53,662 nt of DNA from Clostridia bacterium (GTDB lineage: Bacteria > Bacillota > Clostridia > Christensenellales > Aristaeellaceae): the NCBI GenBank assembly GCA_017463245.1, contig JAFTPN010000081.1, forward strand, positions 1-53,662, read 5' to 3'. Shown here piece by piece: positions 49,019-53,662 of the stretch. The notes beneath the pieces are model-generated. The model made no database searches, was not told the DNA's origin, and saw nothing but the letters and a program-made list of their open reading frames with translations. The stretch's first letter is position 1. Every line of letters starts with the position of its first letter. The position numbers and the translations under genes are program-made.

Positions 49019-50908
49019 TTGACAACGCAAGAACTGAATGCAAAAACGGTGATCGAACTGCGAAAGCTGGCCAAGGAAAACGGCGTGAAGCTGGGCGCAG
49101 GGGTTTCCAAGAGCGACATTGTGGCCAAGCTGGCCGCTGCCCTTGGCGATGCGCCCGCCCCCGCCGTGGCGGAGGAAGTCACCGCCGAGGCCGTCATTCC
49201 GGAGGATAACGCCCCCATCACAAAGCCTGAGCCTGCCGCCCAGCCCCAGTTCAAGGCTGCCTGGCACAACCCTGCGCCCCGCTACAACAGCAAGCCTGCT
49301 TATCAGGCGCCCACCTACCCCCAGCGTCCCGCCTGGCAGAGCAACCAGGCGCGACCCGCCATGGAGGTGCAGCGCCCCGCGCCCGTGCGCCAGAACACCT
49401 ACACCCCCCGCTTCGGCCCCGGTGCCTCCACGCCCGCCAATGAGCAGCGCGAGGAGGAGTATCGCCCCTTCCGCAGCGAGCCTGCTGCCCGCACCGGCTT
49501 TGGCCCCGCCGCCCAGGAGCGCCGCCCTGCCTATGGCGAAGCGCCCCGGGGCGAATATGGCCAGCAGCGCAGCTTCGAGCAGCCCCGGCAATACGAGGCA
49601 CAGCCTGCCTACTCCAACAACAATACCTACAATAACAACTACAATTCCGGCTACAACCGTGGCTATGCGCCCCGCCCGGCCTACAATCAGCCCCGGGAGC
49701 AGGCCGCCTATCCCCAGCAGCAGGATCCCTCCGCCCCCAACCCCGCCGTGACCGAGCTGCTGGCCGCCGGCGAGTGCGGCGACGGCAGCGGCGTGCTGGA
49801 GCTGCATCCCGATGGCTACGGCTTCCTGCGCTCCGACCATTTCCTGCCCTCTGCCAAGGATATCTATGTTTCCATGGCGCAGATCCGCCGCTTCGGCCTG
49901 CGCACCGGCGACCGGGTGGTTGGCAAGACCCGCCCCCAGCGCGATGGCGACAAGTACACCGCCATGCTCTACATCACCGAGGTCAACGGCCAGAATGCCG
50001 ACGAAACCCAGACCCGCCCCTCCTTTGAGGAGCTGACGCCCATCTATCCCACCCGCCGCATCGACCTGGAAGCCCACGACGGTGCCAAGCTGGACGATAT
50101 GCGCCTCATCGACCTGATCGCCCCCCTGGGCTTTGGTCAGCGCGGTCTGCTGCTCTGCCCGCCGGACACCGGCAAAACCACCCTTTTGCAGAACTTTGCC
50201 AATGTGATCACCGCCAACCACCCCGATGCCACCGTGATGGTGCTTCTCATCGACGAGAACCCGGAGGACGTGACCCTCTTCCGCGACCAGGTGAACTGCC
50301 AGGTGCTGGCCTCCACCTTTGACCAGCCCCCGGAGAACCACCTGCGCCTCACCGACATGGTGCTGGAGCGCGCCCAGCGCCTGGTGGAGCAGGGCAAGGA
50401 CGTGATCCTCATTGTGGACAGCCTCACCCGCCTGGCCAAGGTGTACACCACCGCCGCCGCCCAGCAGGGCCGCAGCCTGCCCGGCATGGTGAACCCCACC
50501 AGCCTGTTCCGTGCCAAGAAGCTCTTCGGCGCTGCCCGCTGCGTGAAGGAGGGCGGCAGCCTCACGGTCATCGGCGCCATGAACATCGAGACCGGCTCCA
50601 AGGTGGACGACAGCGTGGTGGAGGAATTCAAGGGCACCGCCAACATGGAGCTGGTGCTGGACGTTTCCCTGGCGCACGCAGGCGTCAAGCCGCCCATCAA
50701 CCTGCAGCTCTCCGGCACCAAGCGCGCCGAAGCCCTGCTGAACGACGCCCAGCTGGAAGGCCTGCGCCTCGTCCGCTCTGTGCTGGGCACCACCCGCCCC
50801 AACGCCGCCATCCCCCAGATCCTCTCCCTCCTGTCCAAAACCGACTCCAACGACGCCTTCCTCGCCAAATTCAAGGACTGGGTCGCGCTCATGGAGAAGA
50901 GCAGGTAA
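49019..50908 (+). CDS. rho: transcription termination factor Rho, divergent, with long N/Q/Y/P-rich insertion
   Basis: Hexameric RNA-dependent ATPase that ends transcription. 629 residues versus 419 in E. coli. N-terminal Rho_N helices (about 1-42, IELRKLAKENGVKLGAGVSKSDIVAKLA), a low-complexity insertion (about 45-245: many Pro/Arg/Gln/Tyr, with a YSNNNTYNNNYNSGYNRGY core), cold-shock RNA-binding domain (about 255-330, HPDGYGFLRS), and RecA-like ATPase. The P-loop reads PPDTGKT (family PPKAGKT); Walker B VDSLTRLA is intact. The loop after it (QQGRSLPGMVN), the AHAGVKPP segment and SGTKRAE differ from the usual Q-loop, R-loop and SGTRKEE. TTG start with AGGAGG eight bases upstream. The stop touches repeat copy 7; rpmE follows, as in many Firmicutes. 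Confidence 0.92.
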   Translation: MTTQELNAKTVIELRKLAKENGVKLGAGVSKSDIVAKLAAALGDAPAPAVAEEVTAEAVIPEDNAPITKPEPAAQPQFKAAWHNPAPRYNSKPAYQAPTYPQRPAWQSNQARPAMEVQRPAPVRQNTYTPRFGPGASTPANEQREEEYRPFRSEPAARTGFGPAAQERRPAYGEAPRGEYGQQRSFEQPRQYEAQPAYSNNNTYNNNYNSGYNRGYAPRPAYNQPREQAAYPQQQDPSAPNPAVTELLAAGECGDGSGVLELHPDGYGFLRSDHFLPSAKDIYVSMAQIRRFGLRTGDRVVGKTRPQRDGDKYTAMLYITEVNGQNADETQTRPSFEELTPIYPTRRIDLEAHDGAKLDDMRLIDLIAPLGFGQRGLLLCPPDTGKTTLLQNFANVITANHPDATVMVLLIDENPEDVTLFRDQVNCQVLASTFDQPPENHLRLTDMVLERAQRLVEQGKDVILIVDSLTRLAKVYTTAAAQQGRSLPGMVNPTSLFRAKKLFGAARCVKEGGSLTVIGAMNIETGSKVDDSVVEEFKGTANMELVLDVSLAHAGVKPPINLQLSGTKRAEALLNDAQLEGLRLVRSVLGTTRPNAAIPQILSLLSKTDSNDAFLAKFKDWVALMEKSR

Positions 50909-51233
50909 GGGGCTTCGCCCCTTAACCCCAGCAGAGGCTCTGCCTCTGCACTCCGCCAAAGGGTCTTCGACCCTCTGGACTCCCTTTCTGGGATTCCCGG
51001 CATGGCGGTCTCCGAGCAGGGGTCACGCCGCGCTATGGGCGCGCCGCGACGCGGGGGAAGAGGCTTTCCACCTCATCCGGCCTTCGGCCACCTTCCCCTC
51101 AAGGGGAAGGCTTTACGCCGGACAACTGCAAAAGGCTTCCCCTTGAGGGGAAGCTGTCAGCGCTTGCGCTGACTGATGAGGTGTAGACCACAAACTAAAT
51201 TCCGCATTCCGCATTCCGAATTCCGAATTATTC
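50909..51233. repeat. composite intergenic repeat, copy 7 (A-B-D-F)
   Basis: Begins at the rho stop. Module A stems AAGGGGC/GCCCCTT (loop TTC), CAGAGGC/GCCTCTG, AGGGTC/GACCCT (about 50906-50985); B with CCGCGC/GCGCGC-type stem (about 51019-51056); D (51067-51184) with CTTCCCCTCAAGGGGAAG and its partner; F four heptamers (about 51198-51232). No gene. It ends 14 bp before the rpmE promoter. Confidence 0.9.
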
Positions 51234-51246
51234 TTAAAAAAATCTC

Positions 51247-51275
51247 TTGCATTCAGTCCGCATCTATGCTATAAT
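51247..51275 (+). promoter_or_regulatory. rpmE promoter
   Basis: TTGCAT (51247-51252), 17-bp spacer, TATAAT (51270-51275), 52 bp before the ATG. Confidence 0.8.
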
Positions 51276-51327
51276 CGTCCATGCGGTAAATGCCGATCAT
51301 TGCATACGCGAAAGAGGTGAAACAGCA

Positions 51328-51528
51328 ATGAAGGAAAAGATTCATCCCCAGTACGGCAAGTGCATCGTTCGCTGCGTATGCGGTGAGACGTTTGAAACCG
51401 GTTCTACCAAGAAGGAAATGAAGGTGGATATCTGCTCTAAGTGCCACCCCTTCTACACCGGCAAGCAGAAGCTGGTCGATACCGGCGGCCGTGTTGATCG
51501 CTTCAAGAAGCGCTTCGGCCTGGAGTAA
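51328..51528 (+). CDS. rpmE: 50S ribosomal protein L31, zinc-binding type
   Basis: 66 residues. Cysteines in VRCVCGETF and [11 protein letters not shown] form the zinc site of the C+ L31 type, which serves as a zinc store; the alternative zinc-free paralogue is not in the window. C-terminal [21 protein letters not shown] is diagnostic. ATG at 51328 follows AAAGAGGTG. A terminator follows, then DUF1385. Confidence 0.97.
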   Translation: MKEKIHPQYGKCIVRCVCGETFETGSTKKEMKVDICSKCHPFYTGKQKLVDTGGRVDRFKKRFGLE

Positions 51529-51537
51529 TGAAAGACT

Positions 51538-51566
51538 ACAGCGTGTCATTCGGCACGCTGTTTTCT
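51538..51566 (+). terminator. rpmE terminator
   Basis: ACAGCGTG ... CACGCTGT stem (51538-51545 / 51554-51561), then TTTTCTTA. Confidence 0.82.
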
Positions 51567-51689
51567 TATGCCATTTTGCACTCCCCGGCAGGGATTGCCC
51601 CCTGCTATGTTGAATATTGAATTTGGTTTGATATGCGCAAACCCCACTATGTACGACCCGCGCTATTGCGCAGAAATGAGGTACCATTT

Positions 51690-52718
51690 ATGGCAAACAA
51701 AGCTCCCGCCTGCCCCCGCGTTGATATCGGCGGCCAGGCCGTGATGGAAGGCGTGATGATGAAGTCCCCCGACGCCATCGCCATCGCCGTCCGCCGCCCG
51801 GATGATTCCATTGTTGTCAAGCGCAGCGAATATGTCGCGCCCTCCAAAAAGCACAAGTGGATGGGCTGGCCCATCCTTCGCGGCATTGTGAACTTCTGCA
51901 CCATGCTGTCCATGGGCATGAACACCCTGCAAACCTCCACCGAAATGCTGGGTGCGATGGACGAAGAACCCACCAAGTTTGAGAAGTGGCTGGCCAAGAA
52001 GCTGGGCAAGGGCGTGGACAAGGTGGTCATGGGCGTGGCCATGGTGCTGGCGGTGATCCTCTCCGTCGGCCTGTTCTTCGTGATCCCCGAGGCCTGTGCC
52101 AGCGGCCTGCGTGCCCTGGGGCTTGGCCGCATTGCGGTCAACCTGCTCTCCGGCCTGGTGCGCATCGGCATCCTCATCGGCTACATGATCTTCTGCTCCT
52201 TCGTGCCGGATGTGCGCCGCACCTTCCAGTATCACGGTGCAGAACACAAAACCGTCTACTGCCACGAGGCGGATAAGCCCCTCACCCCTGAGAATGCCGC
52301 CCCCTTCACCACCCTGCATCCCCGCTGCGGCACGGCTTTCCTGCTCATCGTGTTCACGCTGAGCATCATCCTCTTCACCCTGGTGGGCTACAATGGCGAC
52401 CAGTACATCCTGCGCCTTTTGTCCCGCCTGGCGCTTTTGCCCATTGTGGCTGGCGTGAGCTATGAGGTGCTGAAGGGTCTCGCCCACAGCGACAACAAGC
52501 TGACCAACGCCCTGCGCTGGCCCGGCCTGCAATTGCAGCGCCTCACCACCAAGCAGCCCGATGAAAAGATGCTGGAGATCGCCATCGTGGCCATGAACGT
52601 GGCGCTCCACGGCCTGCCCGAAAACGCCCCCACCACCGAGGAAGGCTACACCCTGCTCCACTCCTACAAGGAATCCGAGAAGGGCTATGTTTTCCCCGCC
52701 GAGGAAGCTGCCCAGTGA
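51690..52718 (+). CDS. DUF1385 (YqhQ-like) membrane protein
   Basis: 342 residues. The family hallmarks are VDIGGQAVMEGVMMKSPDAIA at the N-terminus, then GWPILRGIVNF, several transmembrane helices (about 115-137, 155-180, 218-240, 250-268), FQYHGAEHKTVYCHE and HPRCGTAFLLIV. The conserved His, Glu and Cys suggest a metal site; function is unknown. Start MANKAPACP at 51690 has GAGGT seven bases upstream; the frame extends 19 codons further without a ribosome site. Overlaps prmC by 4 bp, the classic rpmE-DUF1385-prmC-prfA order. Confidence 0.92.
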   Translation: MANKAPACPRVDIGGQAVMEGVMMKSPDAIAIAVRRPDDSIVVKRSEYVAPSKKHKWMGWPILRGIVNFCTMLSMGMNTLQTSTEMLGAMDEEPTKFEKWLAKKLGKGVDKVVMGVAMVLAVILSVGLFFVIPEACASGLRALGLGRIAVNLLSGLVRIGILIGYMIFCSFVPDVRRTFQYHGAEHKTVYCHEADKPLTPENAAPFTTLHPRCGTAFLLIVFTLSIILFTLVGYNGDQYILRLLSRLALLPIVAGVSYEVLKGLAHSDNKLTNALRWPGLQLQRLTTKQPDEKMLEIAIVAMNVALHGLPENAPTTEEGYTLLHSYKESEKGYVFPAEEAAQ

Positions 52719-53542
52719 CGCCCCAGGCGTTGATCCGCGAAACCACCGCGCTGTTTCAGGCGGCAGGCATCCCTGATCCCGCCTGGGACAGCGCGCTCCT
52801 GCTTGCCCACCTCACCGGCAAGCCCGCCCTGAACCTGCGCCTGGACATAGACACCCAGCTGGACGATGCTCTGCTGAACCAGTTTTACGCCCTGCGGGAC
52901 AAGCGCCTGCAGCGCATTCCCCTGCAATATCTGCTCCACCAGCAGAGCTTTATGGGGCATGATTTCTATGTGGACGAGCGCGTGCTGATCCCCCGCCCCG
53001 AAACGGAGCTGCTCACCGAGCTGGCCATCAGCGAAATGCAGCACCGCCACACCGCCCTGGACCTGTGCTGCGGCAGCGGGTGCATCGGCATCAGCCTGGC
53101 GCTGGCCGTGCCCGGGGCTGATGTCCACAGCGCCGACCTGTCCCCCGACGCTCTGGCCGTGACCCGCCGCAACGCGGAGGAGCTGGGCGCAAATGTGACC
53201 CTGCACCAGGGCGATCTCTTTGCCGCGGTGGAAGGGATGCGATTCGACCTCATCATCAGCAACCCGCCCTACATCCCCACCCAGGACTGCCGCACCTTGC
53301 AGGCCGAGGTGATGCAGGAGCCCGGCATGGCGCTGGATGGCGGCGCGGACGGCTACGACTTCTACCGCCGCATTGCCAATGAAGCATCCGCCCACCTGAA
53401 CGCCAACGGCGTGGTGCTGCTGGAGGTAGGCTACGACCAGGCCGAGGGCGTGGCCGCGCTGCTGCGCCAGGCTGGATTCCGCCAAACCTGCATCCACCAA
53501 GACCTGCAAGGCATTCCCCGCATGGTGGTCGCCCACCTGTAA
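52715..53542 (+). CDS. prmC: release factor glutamine methyltransferase
   Basis: Methylates the GGQ glutamine of release factors with SAM. 275 residues; N-terminal helical domain (about 1-80), DERVLIPRPETELL, SAM motif I LDLCCGSGCIGISLA, and the substrate motif IISNPPYIP. GTG start inside the DUF1385 stop (GTGA). Its substrate RF1 is encoded directly downstream. Confidence 0.96.
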   Translation: MTPQALIRETTALFQAAGIPDPAWDSALLLAHLTGKPALNLRLDIDTQLDDALLNQFYALRDKRLQRIPLQYLLHQQSFMGHDFYVDERVLIPRPETELLTELAISEMQHRHTALDLCCGSGCIGISLALAVPGADVHSADLSPDALAVTRRNAEELGANVTLHQGDLFAAVEGMRFDLIISNPPYIPTQDCRTLQAEVMQEPGMALDGGADGYDFYRRIANEASAHLNANGVVLLEVGYDQAEGVAALLRQAGFRQTCIHQDLQGIPRMVVAHL

Positions 53543-53552
53543 CGGAGGCGCT

Positions 53553-53662
53553 ATGTTCGAGAAATTTCAATGGATCCTCTCCCGGTTCGAGGAGCTGTCC
53601 GTGGCCATCGGCCAGCCGGAGGTGCTTGCCGACCAGGCCAAATACCAGCAGCTGCTGAAGGA
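53553..53662 (+). CDS. prfA: peptide chain release factor 1, N-terminal fragment
   Basis: Only the first 36 residues are in the window (MFEKFQWILSRFEELS, then PEVLADQAKYQQLLKE), matching the first helices of RF1, with the expected Glu/Leu pattern. GGAGG just upstream of ATG at 53553, ten bases behind prmC. Recognises UAA and UAG stop codons; cut by the window edge. Confidence 0.9.
   Translation, partial: MFEKFQWILSRFEELSVAIGQPEVLADQAKYQQLLK

Overview
The window is high-GC (about 60 % by eye), densely coded DNA from a spore-forming member of the Clostridia (Bacillota). Evidence: a BofA homologue; a SPOCS/LysM SipL-like spore-coat gene behind a sigma-E-type promoter; Asp23/AmaP; a central-glycolysis CggR-type regulator; a T-box on hisS-aspS; an L10 leader on rplJL; LL-diaminopimelate aminotransferase; and the rho-rpmE-DUF1385-prmC-prfA cluster. 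The species cannot be named from sequence reading alone. No rRNA, tRNA, CRISPR array, transposase or prophage was found.

Layout. Positions 1-20.9 kb are read almost entirely leftwards: cggR-pgk-tpiA (glycolysis, with no gap gene between), a secreted leucine-rich-repeat protein, and a long housekeeping run asp23 > amaP > nusB > TsaD-like > GNAT > folD > xseA > xseB > ispA > PAP2-like > membrane protein > cysteine desulfurase > thiI. Then come hisS-aspS under a T-box and a secreted SH3/peptidoglycan-binding protein. Near 20.9 kb the sense flips. rplJ-rplL, an ECF sigma/anti-sigma pair and fhs read right. dapF-dapL-cysK (lysine/cell-wall and cysteine supply) and a TraX-like gene read left. A PDZ lipoprotein-like gene with a two-component system reads right, and the SipL-like gene reads left. 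From 34.1 kb everything reads right: xpaC-telA, lemA-like/TPM, coaE-transglycosylase-oligopeptide-binding protein, prmA-rsmE, mtaB-two lipoproteins-hinT, rpsU, an AT-richer islet with an RHH-like gene and hicAB, a methyltransferase, rho, rpmE, DUF1385, prmC and the start of prfA.

Two things stand out. First, the larger intergenic gaps (about 300-480 bp) are filled by a composite interspersed repeat made of ordered modules: short self-complementary hairpins, a GTCACG hairpin, a CCTCCC or 115-bp MITE-like module, a GGGGCGA hairpin and an ATTCCGM heptamer tract. Copies often start or end exactly at a stop codon, their stems change in compensating fashion, and all six non-palindromic copies point the same way along the chromosome whatever the direction of the neighbouring genes. 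Second, Rho carries a roughly 200-residue N/Q/Y/P-rich insertion and non-canonical residues at P-loop, Q-loop, R-loop and arginine-finger positions that are nearly invariant in characterised Rho proteins.

Regulation visible in the sequence includes about 17 promoter-like -35/-10 pairs with 16-18 bp spacing, intrinsic terminators, a T-box whose specifier region holds overlapping Asp and His codons (GACAC), an L10 leader with an attenuator, an 18-bp palindrome before the ECF sigma gene and a candidate sigma-E promoter. All functional calls come from reading motifs; no database search was run.
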